From: Draconibacterium halophilum
GTDB taxonomy: Bacteria; Bacteroidota; Bacteroidia; Bacteroidales; Prolixibacteraceae
Direction: 5' to 3'
Assembly (NCBI RefSeq): GCF_010448835.1
Contig: NZ_CP048409.1
Coordinates: 2,116,001-2,180,000, forward strand
DNA length: 64,000 nucleotides
Part shown: one piece after another, positions 28,266-36,075 of the stretch
Layout of the letters: every line of letters starts with the position of its first letter
How positions within the stretch are numbered: the stretch's first letter is position 1
Position numbers and translations under genes: made by a program
The notes under the pieces: model-generated
Database searches by the model: none
What the model was told of the DNA's origin: nothing
The model's input: the letters and a program-made list of their open reading frames with translations, nothing else

Positions 28266-28363
28266 TGTCATTTCGACGAAGAATGAGGAGAAATCTTTCA
28301 CAATTGGAACAGATTTAGCTCCGCTGATTTTCAATTCTCAGTCGTGCCTCCTTCGAAATGACA
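28266..28363. repeat. Dispersed palindromic intergenic repeat, copy 2
   Basis: 98-bp imperfect palindrome beginning TGTCATTTCGACGA and ending CCTCCTTCGAAATGACA, with internal GAGGAGAAATCT. It shares both arms with the repeat at 3222-3301; the centre differs. Confidence 0.8.
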
Positions 28364-28368
28364 GAATA

Positions 28369-29394
28369 TCAATTCAGCAGTTCTCTAATCAACTTCACAA
28401 ACGAATAAATCTCTTCTTCGGTGGTATCAAACGAAGTCATCCAGCGCACTTCCGATTGTATTTCGTCCCACATATAAAAGAAGAATTGTTCGCGCAAGGG
28501 CTCAATAATTTCTTTTGGTACGATAGCAAAAACACCATTTGCCGAAACCGGTTGTGTGAGTTTTATTTCCGGAATTTTTGCTACTTCGGCTTCCAGTAAC
28601 TTCGCCATTTTGTTGGAGCGCGCTGCTGTTTCTTTCCACAGGTCGTTCCCGAGGTAAGCAATAAACTGGGCACCTACAAAACGCATTTTCGAGTACAACT
28701 GCATACTTTGTTTACGCAGGTATTTTGTTTGTTTTGTTAACGAGGGATTAAAAAACAATACCGCTTCGCCCATCATCATTCCGTTTTTTGTGCCTCCAAA
28801 CGATAGAACATCTACTCCACAACCTACCGTAAATTCTTTAAAATCCATGTTGAGCGCAATGGCAGCATTGGCGATTCGGGCACCGTCCATATGTAAATAC
28901 ATATCGTATTTGTGCGCCAGATCGGCCAGAGTTTTTATTTCTTCGGGCGAGTACACGGTTCCCATTTCAGTTACCTGCGAAATTGAAATTACTTTGGGTT
29001 GCGAGTGGTGTTCAAAATCAAAACCCTTTAAATGGGGCAGCACCGCTTCGGGCGTAACTTTTCCATTCACCGGTTCAACCGGAATTAGTTTGCAGCCGGT
29101 AAATTTCTCCGGCGCACCACATTCGTCTTCCTGAATATGCGCCGTCTCAGCGCAAATTATTGAATGATAACTTTGGGTAAGCGTTGATAAACTCAACACA
29201 TTGGCCCCGGTGCCGTTAAAAACAAAAAACACCTCGGTGCCGGCACCAAACTTCTCCTTAAAAATATCGATGGCTTTTGCCGTGTAGGGGTCGTTGCCAT
29301 AACCAACAACGTGTCCCTGGTTGGCGGCTTCCATTGCTTTTAAAATTGCCGGGTGAACTCCTGAATTGTTATCGCTTGCAAATCCTTTATTCAT
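28369..29394 (-). CDS. ltaE: Low-specificity threonine aldolase
   Basis: 341 residues, PLP-dependent fold type I (beta-eliminating lyase family). It opens FASDNNSGVHPAILKAM, then GYGNDPYTAKA, and has the PLP Lys in DVLSFGGTKNGMM (about residue 200). It cleaves threonine/allo-threonine to glycine and acetaldehyde. Length is normal. It is preceded by a 64-base divergent spacer to the GPP34 gene and followed by the palindromic repeat. The family also contains tyrosine phenol-lyase-like relatives, but the motif set favours threonine aldolase. The symbol is by analogy. Confidence 0.88.
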   Translation of the reverse strand: MNKGFASDNNSGVHPAILKAMEAANQGHVVGYGNDPYTAKAIDIFKEKFGAGTEVFFVFNGTGANVLSLSTLTQSYHSIICAETAHIQEDECGAPEKFTGCKLIPVEPVNGKVTPEAVLPHLKGFDFEHHSQPKVISISQVTEMGTVYSPEEIKTLADLAHKYDMYLHMDGARIANAAIALNMDFKEFTVGCGVDVLSFGGTKNGMMMGEAVLFFNPSLTKQTKYLRKQSMQLYSKMRFVGAQFIAYLGNDLWKETAARSNKMAKLLEAEVAKIPEIKLTQPVSANGVFAIVPKEIIEPLREQFFFYMWDEIQSEVRWMTSFDTTEEEIYSFVKLIRELLN

Positions 29395-29458
29395 CGTTTA
29401 AAATTGTAACTTTATTAAAATTATCTTACGAATTAAGTAAGAAAAAACTAAAAATTAT

Positions 29459-30130
29459 ATGAATCAGCCAATTCCTTTAGCTCAAAAGATTTATTTTCTT
29501 GGCATTCATCCCGAAAAAGGAGGTATTCGATCGGGATCAGTGTCGGCAATGCATTTTGTTGTTATCGGCACACTATTAATGGATTTATACCTTCAAAATA
29601 AAATTAAATTTGAAGGGAAACGGGTGGTTGTACTTTCTACTAAATCCGATAGTAAATTGCATCGTTTTGTTCTGGAAAAAATGAGTAAAGCAAAATCGCC
29701 AAAGAAGATTTCTACCTGGATTAATAAACTCAATTACTCGCAAAAGCACATTAGAAGCGAAGTACAAAAAGGACTGATGGAGAAACGTTTGGTACGATTG
29801 GAAGACAAGCAGTTTTTGTTTTTTAAATGGAAAAAACCGGTTGTTGTCAACAAACAGGTGATGTATAGGATGGTAGCCGAAATTGATAGCCAGATTTTTA
29901 AAGGAACAACTGCCGAAGATGAACTGATCTTTTTATCGTTTTTAGAACCGGCAGCGCTGTTAAGGCTTATTTATCAAGACCGTAAAAAACGGAAGCAAGC
30001 CAGAGCCCGGCTAAAACAAATGATGGTTGAAAACAAGGTGTCGGGGGCAGTTACCGAAGCCATTGCTGTATCGCAGGCTGTTGCTGCTACAGTGGCTGCA
30101 AGTGCTGCTGCAACGTCGGCTGCAACATAG
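29459..30130 (+). CDS. GPP34 (GOLPH3/Vps74-like) family protein
   Basis: 223 residues, all-helical. The N-terminus IPLAQKIYFLGIHPEKGGIR, then AMHFVVIGTLLMDLYLQNKIKFEGKRV and SEVQKGLMEKRLVRLEDKQ, follow the GPP34 pattern. Eukaryotic GOLPH3 binds phosphatidylinositol-4-phosphate and sorts Golgi glycosyltransferases; bacterial members are of unknown function and mostly known from Actinobacteria. The tail is unusual: after a Lys/Arg-rich helix it ends in about 25 residues dominated by Ala and Val (AVAATVAASAAATSAAT). The next gene starts 5 bases downstream and encodes a small membrane protein, so the two may act together. Confidence 0.78.
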   Translation: MNQPIPLAQKIYFLGIHPEKGGIRSGSVSAMHFVVIGTLLMDLYLQNKIKFEGKRVVVLSTKSDSKLHRFVLEKMSKAKSPKKISTWINKLNYSQKHIRSEVQKGLMEKRLVRLEDKQFLFFKWKKPVVVNKQVMYRMVAEIDSQIFKGTTAEDELIFLSFLEPAALLRLIYQDRKKRKQARARLKQMMVENKVSGAVTEAIAVSQAVAATVAASAAATSAAT

Positions 30131-30135
30131 AATTT

Positions 30136-30450
30136 ATGAAAAAGGAAAAGCTCAAAAAAATAATTCTGTATATAACCGGACCGGGTGTTTTGTTTGTTGA
30201 ATTGATTGCCTTGTTCGTACATTTATTTACCCCGACTAATACACGCACGTGGATGATTGGCGGTTTATTCGTCTTTTTTGTGGGTTTTGTTCCGCTTTAT
30301 TGTTATGAATATTTTAGGCAGGAATTTGGAAAAGAGGATAAAAAATCGATTCGATTTAATAAAAAAAGTGGAAGAACCGAATGGCGGGGAGGGAACATTC
30401 ACGGAAAGATTCCGACAAAAACCAAAACTCACGGGAAGTACTTTAAGTGA
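30136..30450 (+). CDS. Small two-helix membrane protein, unknown function
   Basis: 104 residues. A basic start (MKKEKLKKII) is followed by two hydrophobic helices (about 9-31 and 40-58) and a strongly basic, probably cytoplasmic tail (KKSGRTEWRGGNIHGK). I do not recognise a family. It begins 5 bases after the GPP34 gene, so co-expression is likely; it could anchor its neighbour to the membrane, which is speculation. It ends 4 bases before the convergent glutathione peroxidase gene, with no terminator between. Confidence 0.65.
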   Translation: MKKEKLKKIILYITGPGVLFVELIALFVHLFTPTNTRTWMIGGLFVFFVGFVPLYCYEYFRQEFGKEDKKSIRFNKKSGRTEWRGGNIHGKIPTKTKTHGKYFK

Positions 30451-30454
30451 AATA

Positions 30455-30985
30455 CTACTCCTTTAGCCAGTCTTTTAATTTATTGCTTAAAGGACTTGTG
30501 GCAGGACCTAAAAAATCAACTACATTTCCCTCTTCGTCAACCATAAACTTCTGAAAATTCCACCATACTTTTGCATCGAGTGTTCCATTTTCTTCACTGT
30601 TTGTCAACCACCGATAAACCGGAGGAGGATTTTCTTTTATCGATATTTTTTCCATCAGTGTAAAACTAACTTCGTATTGCGCACAAAATTCCTTGATCGT
30701 TTTATTGTCTCCCGGCTCCTGTTTCCCAAAGTCGTTACACGGAAAAGCAACAATTTCAAAATCGTCGCCGCCATATTCTTCGTACAGTTCTTGTAGCTTT
30801 TTGTATTGTGGTGTTAACATGCATTCCGAAGCCGTATTTACCACAAGTACTTTCTTGCCTGCCAGGCTCGAAAAATGTAAAGTGTCGCCTTCAATTGTTC
30901 GGGCCGAAAAGTCGTGCAATGTTTTATATTGAGCCAAAACAGTAGTGGTGCAGAAGAAGAGAACGAAAAAGATATAATTTCTCAT
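30455..30985 (-). CDS. Glutathione peroxidase family protein, exported
   Basis: 176 residues from the ATG at 30985 (MRNYIFFVLFFCTTTVLAQ), chosen over a TTG 24 bases upstream because it gives a clean signal peptide with cleavage after LAQ. The thioredoxin-fold GPx motifs are present: NTASECMLTPQY with a peroxidatic Cys in place of Sec, AFPCNDFGKQEPG with Gln and a second conserved Cys, and VWWNFQKFMVDEEGNV with the catalytic Trp/Asn. It reduces peroxides, in non-Sec enzymes usually with thioredoxin. The exported location suggests periplasmic peroxide defence. Confidence 0.9.
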   Translation of the reverse strand: MRNYIFFVLFFCTTTVLAQYKTLHDFSARTIEGDTLHFSSLAGKKVLVVNTASECMLTPQYKKLQELYEEYGGDDFEIVAFPCNDFGKQEPGDNKTIKEFCAQYEVSFTLMEKISIKENPPPVYRWLTNSEENGTLDAKVWWNFQKFMVDEEGNVVDFLGPATSPLSNKLKDWLKE

Positions 30986-31052
30986 TTTTATTAAGTTTTT
31001 CACTATCAAATGGTTCTAACCTGAAAAATTCTTCAAATTTTTCACACAATGT

Positions 31053-31160
31053 GTTGACGATTGAAAATCAGTAGGATATGTTACTGAGAGAAATCAATTC
31101 GATGATTTTCAATGTCAAGGTTAGCCCTGACAAATAATTGTATTTCAATTATTTCGTCAG
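31053..31160. repeat. Two adjacent inverted repeats upstream of dnaX
   Basis: Inverted repeat 1: TTGACGATTGAAAATCA near 31053 pairs with TGATTTTCAATGTCAA ending near 31118 (one bulged base). Inverted repeat 2: CTGACAAATAATTG (31127-31140), loop TATTT, CAATTATTTCGTCAG (to 31160; one bulged C). Neither has a T run of terminator type. They fill most of the 31010-31268 gap. Confidence 0.6.
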
Positions 31161-31247
31161 CCCAATGGATGATTAATTCATTTAATCAGGCTAAAAATAC
31201 CACTTTCGATGTTAATAAAAAAACGCTGCTAAAAAGCCATATTTAAT

Positions 31248-31255
31248 TATCTTTG
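31248..31255 (+). promoter_or_regulatory. -7 promoter element of dnaX
   Basis: TATCTTTG matches TAnnTTTG, 13 bases before the GTG and 19 before the ATG of dnaX. No clear -33 element. Confidence 0.45.
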
Positions 31256-31268
31256 GTCAACTTCTAAA

Positions 31269-32378
31269 GTGAATATGGAGAATTTTATTGTATCAGCACG
31301 AAAATACCGACCGGACTCGTTTCAGACGGTTGTAGCACAAGCATCGATTACCAATACGCTAAAAAATGCTATTAAGAGCAATCAGTTGGCGCATGCCTAT
31401 TTGTTTTGCGGACCGCGAGGGGTTGGGAAAACTACATGTGCACGTATTTTTGCCAAGACAATAAATTGCACAAACCTTACCAACGCTACCGAAGCTTGCA
31501 ACGAATGCGAGTCGTGTTCATCGTTTAACAGTAGCCGTTCGTTTAATATTCACGAATTAGATGCCGCCTCGAACAACTCGGTTGATGATATTAGAAATCT
31601 AACCGATCAGGTACGGGTGCCGCCACAAATGGGGAAGTACAGCGTGTATATAATCGATGAGGTTCACATGTTGTCGTCGCAGGCTTTTAACGCCTTTCTG
31701 AAAACGCTTGAAGAGCCGCCAAAACATGCCATATTTATTTTGGCAACAACCGAAAAACATAAGATCATACCAACGATTCTTTCACGTTGCCAGATCTTTG
31801 ATTTTAACCGAATTGGCGTTTCTGATATTTCGGATCATTTGGAATATGTGGCCAAAAGCGAAAATGTTGACGTGGAAGGCGAAGGGTTGAATATTATTGC
31901 GCAAAAAGCCGATGGTGCTATGCGCGATGCACTTTCAATTTTCGACCAGATTGTAAGTTTCTCGGGGAAAAAGATCACGTATCAGGATGTGATTACCAAC
32001 CTGAATGTGTTGGATTACGATTACTATTTCCGTTTGGTTGACGAGTTCTTGAAAAACAATGTTGCCGAGGTGATGGTAATTTTTAACGACATTCTGAGCC
32101 ACGGTTTTGATGGGCATCATTTTATAACCGGTTTGAGTAGCCATTTCCGGGATCTGTTAGTTTGTAAAGATCCTGTAACGATACAACTGCTGGAAGTTGG
32201 TGGCGATATAAAAGAACGCTACCGCACACAGGCTACATCTGCCGAGAGCGACTTTCTGCTTGATGCCATGCAAATTGCAAATGCCTGCGATATACAGTAC
32301 AAAACGAGCCAAAATAAACGACTACTCATTGAACTGGCATTGATTCGGATAGCGCAGCTAACCTTAAAAAAAAAATAG
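31269..32378 (+). CDS. dnaX: DNA polymerase III gamma-type subunit (dnaX, zero frame)
   Basis: 369 residues from GTG 31269 (or ATG 31275). This is the clamp-loader ATPase: Walker A GPRGVGKTT (about 46-54), a zinc module with spaced Cys (CTNLTNATEACNECESC), Walker B IIDEVHML, sensor LATTEKHKI and the SRC motif of AAA+ clamp loaders. It ends right after domain III (LIELALIRIAQLTLKKK) because a run of ten A is followed by TAG. That length corresponds to the E. coli gamma product minus domain IV. The tau-specific C-terminus is open in the -1 frame directly downstream, so the gene either makes gamma and tau by slippage or lost one A. Confidence 0.93.
   Translation: MNMENFIVSARKYRPDSFQTVVAQASITNTLKNAIKSNQLAHAYLFCGPRGVGKTTCARIFAKTINCTNLTNATEACNECESCSSFNSSRSFNIHELDAASNNSVDDIRNLTDQVRVPPQMGKYSVYIIDEVHMLSSQAFNAFLKTLEEPPKHAIFILATTEKHKIIPTILSRCQIFDFNRIGVSDISDHLEYVAKSENVDVEGEGLNIIAQKADGAMRDALSIFDQIVSFSGKKITYQDVITNLNVLDYDYYFRLVDEFLKNNVAEVMVIFNDILSHGFDGHHFITGLSSHFRDLLVCKDPVTIQLLEVGGDIKERYRTQATSAESDFLLDAMQIANACDIQYKTSQNKRLLIELALIRIAQLTLKKK
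32366..32378 (+). promoter_or_regulatory. A10 slippery run and stop inside dnaX
   Basis: Zero-frame codons are TTA AAA AAA AAA TAG. A -1 slip, or one extra A in the mRNA, gives AAA ATA GTT GAA and continues into the tau C-terminus. Thermus dnaX uses an A9 run for transcriptional slippage and E. coli dnaX uses A AAA AAG for -1 frameshifting. No Shine-Dalgarno-like stimulator is evident upstream; a weak GCCC/GGGC hairpin lies about 30 bases downstream. Confidence 0.6.
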
Positions 32379-33025
32379 TTGAAGGTCAGGAAGACATGCT
32401 GGAGCCCATTTTTTCGGGCAAAGATCTGCCGGAAGAAAGTGTTGGAGCAAAACCTAAAAGTGAGCCGGTAAATCCGCCGCAACAAAATACTCCACAGGAA
32501 AAATCAGTAAGTTCTGCACCCGCAACTCCACCAAAAAGATTAGTAAAACGTTCGGGCCGAGGGCTTGGTACAACGTCGATAAAGAGAGCTTTGAAAGGCG
32601 ATTTTGATGATGAGAAAAAACAAATGTCGGCCAAAGAACAATTTAAGTTGTATTCGAAGGCGGATGAAACTGAGCCTTTTACAGCAGAACAGCTGGAAGA
32701 AAAGTGGAAAGCATTTTTACCGCGACTGGACGACCGCCCGAGTTTAAAAGCTACCTTGTCATTGTTGCCAAAAATTCAGGAAGACTGGACTTTGTTATTG
32801 GAAGTTGATAACCGAATTCAGGATGAACTTCTGGTAAATGTAAAACCGGAATTGATTTCTTATTTGCGGAAAGAATTACACAACTCGAAGATTAATCTAA
32901 AAACGGTTGTTGCCGATATAAAGCGGGAGAAAGTGATCTATTCGGATATTGAAAAGTACCAGGAAATGGCCAAAAAAAATCCAAACCTGGCTTTATTGAA
33001 ACGCACTTTAAACCTTGATTTTTAA
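32379..33025 (+). CDS. dnaX: dnaX tau-specific C-terminal part (-1 frame)
   Basis: The frame enters from the A10 run as KIVEGQEDMLEPIFSGKDLP and is open to 33025 (about 215 residues; the first ATG is at 32396). It holds a Pro-rich linker (SEPVNPPQQNTPQEK, PATPPKRL), a basic patch, and a folded C-terminal domain from about residue 95 (EEKWKAFLPRLDDRPSLKATLS) that resembles Bacteroidota DnaX C-termini. In tau this part binds the polymerase alpha subunit and DnaB. There is no good Shine-Dalgarno before 32396, so independent translation is unlikely. It should be read as part of dnaX. Confidence 0.85.
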
Positions 33026-33064
33026 AAGAAAGCCAGTGCCAGGTCAACTATTTAACTGAGAAGC

Positions 33065-33128
33065 GTCATGCTGAATTTATTTCAGCATCTTTTAAATAAT
33101 GAAGATTCCGAAACAAGTTCGGAATGAC
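33065..33128. repeat. Intergenic palindromic element with two hairpins
   Basis: Between dnaX and pdxH. It starts GTCATGCTGAA and ends TTCGGAATGAC. Hairpin 1 is ATGCTGAA-TTTA-TTCAGCAT; hairpin 2 is ATTCCGAA-ACAAG-TTCGGAAT. The outer ends GTCAT/ATGAC are complementary. It resembles the GTCATTTCG...CGAAATGAC repeats at 3222 and 28266 in plan but not in sequence. Confidence 0.65.
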
Positions 33129-33157
33129 ATACTTAATATTTAAGGCCTGACTTAACA

Positions 33158-33793
33158 TTAGGGCGACAAGCGTTTAATCTTCCATTCCTTTTCAACAAGC
33201 TCATAAACAATTCTGTCGTGTAGACGGCTTTCGCGGCCTTGCCAAAACTCTATTCGTACCGGACAAACCAGGTAACCACCCCAATTTTCAGGACATTCAG
33301 GATGCTCTCCTTTGAAAGCGTTTTGTAAGGATCTAACTTGTTCCTCAAGTTTGCTTCTGGATGTTAATGTTGCACTTTGAGCAGAAGCGCAGGCGGCAAT
33401 TTGACTTTCCAGGGGCCGAGAATTAAAGTATTGTTCCGATTCTTTACGTGTTGTTTTTTCTGCAATTCCATCAATACGAACCTGGCGTTCCAGTTCCGAC
33501 CAGAAAAAGTGAAGACCAACTTTATTATTCTTTTCGATGGCTTTCCCTTTCCGGCTGTCGTAATTAGTAAAGAAAGTAAATCCTTCTGTCGAAATATCTT
33601 TCAGCAGAACAATTCGTGATTGCGGAAAACCGTCAGCTTCGGCAGTAATCATACTCATGGCCGAAAAATCGTTCACATTGGCGAGTTGTGCATCATTTAG
33701 CCAGTCTTTAAACTGATCGATAGGCGATGCAGCTACACTTTGTTTGGTTAGTGCTGCGTATCTGTATTCTCTTCTTGTGGAATCTAATTTCAT
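33158..33793 (-). CDS. pdxH: Pyridoxamine 5'-phosphate oxidase
   Basis: 211 residues, the FMN-dependent last step of PLP synthesis (PNP/PMP to PLP). Motifs: QSRIVLLKDISTEGFTFFTNYDSRKG (FMN phosphate binding), VGLHFFWSELERQVRIDG, the dimer/PLP segment RPLESQIAACASAQS and the C-terminal EFWQGRESRLHDRIVYE with the conserved RLH Arg and His. Length is standard. It is convergent with dnaX across a palindromic element and has no close partner. Confidence 0.96.
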   Translation of the reverse strand: MKLDSTRREYRYAALTKQSVAASPIDQFKDWLNDAQLANVNDFSAMSMITAEADGFPQSRIVLLKDISTEGFTFFTNYDSRKGKAIEKNNKVGLHFFWSELERQVRIDGIAEKTTRKESEQYFNSRPLESQIAACASAQSATLTSRSKLEEQVRSLQNAFKGEHPECPENWGGYLVCPVRIEFWQGRESRLHDRIVYELVEKEWKIKRLSP

Positions 33794-34056
33794 CTCTTTC
33801 TAATTTATCCCGTCTTTTCAAACGTTAACTTATGCCGGAATGAATCTGTCAGCATAACCATTAATAGAATATTTTGTTTACATCTCTATCCTCTGCTGAA
33901 CCATTTATTTAAAATCGTGTTTTAATAAAAGATGGTTTAGTATTTATATAGTGTATTTTGAATGACCATAAATGAATTTGATCTTTTAACATCAACCGAA
34001 ATGAATTACATGTTTTATGCGAGTTCAATACAGCGTTAACTTAAAATTATAACCGT

Positions 34057-34665
34057 ATGAAAAAATTAGTTTTTATTCTAGTAATTCTGTTGAGTGTGAA
34101 TGTAGCATTTGCAGGAGACGGGAAACAATTGGCAATTGGCGACAAGGCTGTTCATACTGATGTGAAAATGAAAGATGTATCAGGGGCGGAGTTGTCATTA
34201 AGCGATGCCAGTATGGAAAATGGACTTTTGGTGATGTTTTCATGTAATACATGTCCGTTTGTTGTAGCCTGGGAAGACCGCTTTAACGAGGTGAAAAAAT
34301 GGGCCGACAAAAATGAAGTTGGTATGATCGTACTAAATTCGAATTACCAGAAGCGAGATGGTGCCGATAGTTTTGCAGAGATGAAGAAGAAAGCCGAAGC
34401 CGAGGGCTACAATTTCAATTATGTGGTAGATGAAGAAAGTAAGATTGCCAATGCTTTTGGAGGTCAAACAACTCCTCATGTGTTTTTATTTGATGGAGAT
34501 ATGAAATTGGCTTACAAAGGAGCAATTGATGATAATTACAAAGATGCTGAAGGTGTTACACAAGCGTATTTAAAAGAAGCACTGATAAGTTTGGGAAACA
34601 ACGATGCTGTTGCTATTACCGAAACAAAACCTGTTGGTTGCGGAATTAAACGAAAAGTAGAATAA
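34057..34665 (+). CDS. Exported thioredoxin-like protein (AhpC/TSA fold)
   Basis: 202 residues with a signal peptide (KLVFILVILLSVNVAFAG). A thioredoxin-fold domain follows, with MFSCNTCPFVVAWEDRF, that is a CNTCPF CxxC site near residue 67, and the cis-Pro region GGQTTPHVFLFDGDMKLAYKGAIDD. This matches the thioredoxin/redoxin family in which CPF marks a peroxiredoxin-like active site. A C-terminal Cys (VGCGIKRK) is also present, as in many homologues. It probably acts as a periplasmic disulfide reductase. A terminator lies 27 bases downstream. Confidence 0.85.
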   Translation: MKKLVFILVILLSVNVAFAGDGKQLAIGDKAVHTDVKMKDVSGAELSLSDASMENGLLVMFSCNTCPFVVAWEDRFNEVKKWADKNEVGMIVLNSNYQKRDGADSFAEMKKKAEAEGYNFNYVVDEESKIANAFGGQTTPHVFLFDGDMKLAYKGAIDDNYKDAEGVTQAYLKEALISLGNNDAVAITETKPVGCGIKRKVE

Positions 34666-34691
34666 TTTTAGATTTGATTATTTATAGCGCT

Positions 34692-34722
34692 AACTCTCAT
34701 CTGTAACGGATGGGAGTTTTTT
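34692..34722 (+). terminator. Rho-independent terminator
   Basis: Stem AACTCTCATC / GATGGGAGTT (one T-G wobble) with a 7-base loop and a T6 run. It separates the thioredoxin-like gene from the convergent rsmD, whose stop codon is at the right edge. Confidence 0.8.
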
Positions 34723-35254
34723 ATTTTTCAAAAAAGCTGAAATTTACTTTTCCGTAGGTTCTTAATTCTTTAAAACAGGAGTGCGACGAGAAATTATACT
34801 CTTTAGGATGTTCAAGAATAAAAAGTCCATCTTGTTCTAAAATATCGGTATTTAGTACTGCATCCGGAATTTCGTCAAATTTTGGATGATCAAATGGTGG
34901 ATCGGCAAAAATTATGTGGTATCGATCTGTTGTTTTTTGCACATACTTAAATGCGTTGGCTTTAAAAACCTTCGCGTTTTCAATTTTAAGAGCATCTATA
35001 ACTTCCAGAATAAATTTGTAGTGTGTAAAATGCGTTTCAACTAGCGTGGCGCTCAAACAACCTCTGCTTAAAAATTCATAGGCCATACTTCCTGTTCCGG
35101 AGAACAGATCCAGAATGTTCTTATTCGAGAACTCATAACGGTTTTCAAGAATGTTGAACAAGCTTTCTTTTGCAATGTCGGTTGTTGGCCGGGCTTTAAA
35201 CTTTTTGCCTGGATGAAATATTCTTCCTTTAAATGTGCCTCCTATAATTCTCAT
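34721..35254 (-). CDS. rsmD: 16S rRNA (guanine(966)-N2)-methyltransferase
   Basis: 177 residues. The N-terminus MRIIGGTFKGRIFHPGKKFKARPTTDIAKE is the RsmD signature; SAM site LDLFSGTGSMAYEFLSRG (about 48-65) and catalytic DPPF in IIFADPPFDHP (about 116-126). It methylates G966 of 16S rRNA during 30S assembly. The DUF3822 gene directly upstream ends 5 bases before its start, a gene pair common in Bacteroidota. Length is normal. Confidence 0.95.
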   Translation of the reverse strand: MRIIGGTFKGRIFHPGKKFKARPTTDIAKESLFNILENRYEFSNKNILDLFSGTGSMAYEFLSRGCLSATLVETHFTHYKFILEVIDALKIENAKVFKANAFKYVQKTTDRYHIIFADPPFDHPKFDEIPDAVLNTDILEQDGLFILEHPKEYNFSSHSCFKELRTYGKVNFSFFEK

Positions 35255-35259
35255 ATGAA

Positions 35260-36072
35260 CTACAAAAATAGACTAATATTTTTTGTTATAAGTGCTTTGT
35301 CGATAAATGGTGGTATTGCAATACCGGCAGAGATTGGTGTTGATTGTGGAAAATGCTTTTGCAACAGGTCCTCCAGTCCGGTATGGGCATTTGTTTTTCC
35401 TGCATACAATGTAGTAATATCTTTGGCCGAAATAGTAAACTGGCGTAAAACGGTTAGAATAAAGTAAACCACGTCGTTCGGGTGTTTAAAGCTAAAATTA
35501 TTGATCAACTTCAATTCGTTTTGGCTGAACAGTGCCAGCGAAAAATGATTGGAGTTAAAAAGGAGTAAGAGTTTTTGGGCGGCTTCTGAACTCCCGTTTT
35601 GTTCAATAAGTTGATACAAGGGGTGTGTGATTTGTGCAGAAGGCAAGTGTTCGTTTATCGTTTGCATGAAACTTTCAGGAATGGCAAATAGTAACTCTGC
35701 TTCAGGTGTAGCAATTGAGTTATTGATCCAGGTTGACTTGTCATCGTTTTCAAAAAGAAGGGGAGTGATTTCCTTGTTAAGTCGCTTCTGGTAGAGCTGT
35801 TTAGGGACCAGCGTGAAGTTTTGGGAATGGTAGAAAAGAACTATTTTATCAAAGTTATTTTGAAGAATTGTTTCTTCGGAAAACAGCGATTCAAAATGCC
35901 TGGCTAATAAGTTTTTGTTACTTATTTTTAGAGTAATATCTTTAAAATAGAGTAGTTTTTCTTGTTTGGGGCAAACAATAGAAAAAGAAAATCCATTCAG
36001 GCTAGCCTGAATGGATAATATTTTCTCACCGGAAGTTTCCGGTTGAAACGTTTCGTCTACAAATTCATGCAT
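35260..36072 (-). CDS. DUF3822 family protein
   Basis: 270 residues. The first part HEFVDETFQPETSGEKILSIQASLNGFSFSI and the later LLLFNSNHFSLALFSQNELKLINNFSF fit DUF3822, a Bacteroidota family with an actin-like ATPase fold resembling type IV pilus PilM/FtsA-like proteins; no function is known. It is 3 bases downstream of the next gene and 5 bases upstream of rsmD, so the three are likely cotranscribed. No catalytic motif is evident. Confidence 0.82.
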   Translation of the reverse strand: MHEFVDETFQPETSGEKILSIQASLNGFSFSIVCPKQEKLLYFKDITLKISNKNLLARHFESLFSEETILQNNFDKIVLFYHSQNFTLVPKQLYQKRLNKEITPLLFENDDKSTWINNSIATPEAELLFAIPESFMQTINEHLPSAQITHPLYQLIEQNGSSEAAQKLLLLFNSNHFSLALFSQNELKLINNFSFKHPNDVVYFILTVLRQFTISAKDITTLYAGKTNAHTGLEDLLQKHFPQSTPISAGIAIPPFIDKALITKNISLFL

Positions 36073-36075
36073 GGT

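Noticed and set aside
32396..33025. Independent gene for the dnaX C-terminus
   Set aside because: The frame continues upstream into the A10 run and the content is the tau C-terminus; no Shine-Dalgarno precedes the ATG.
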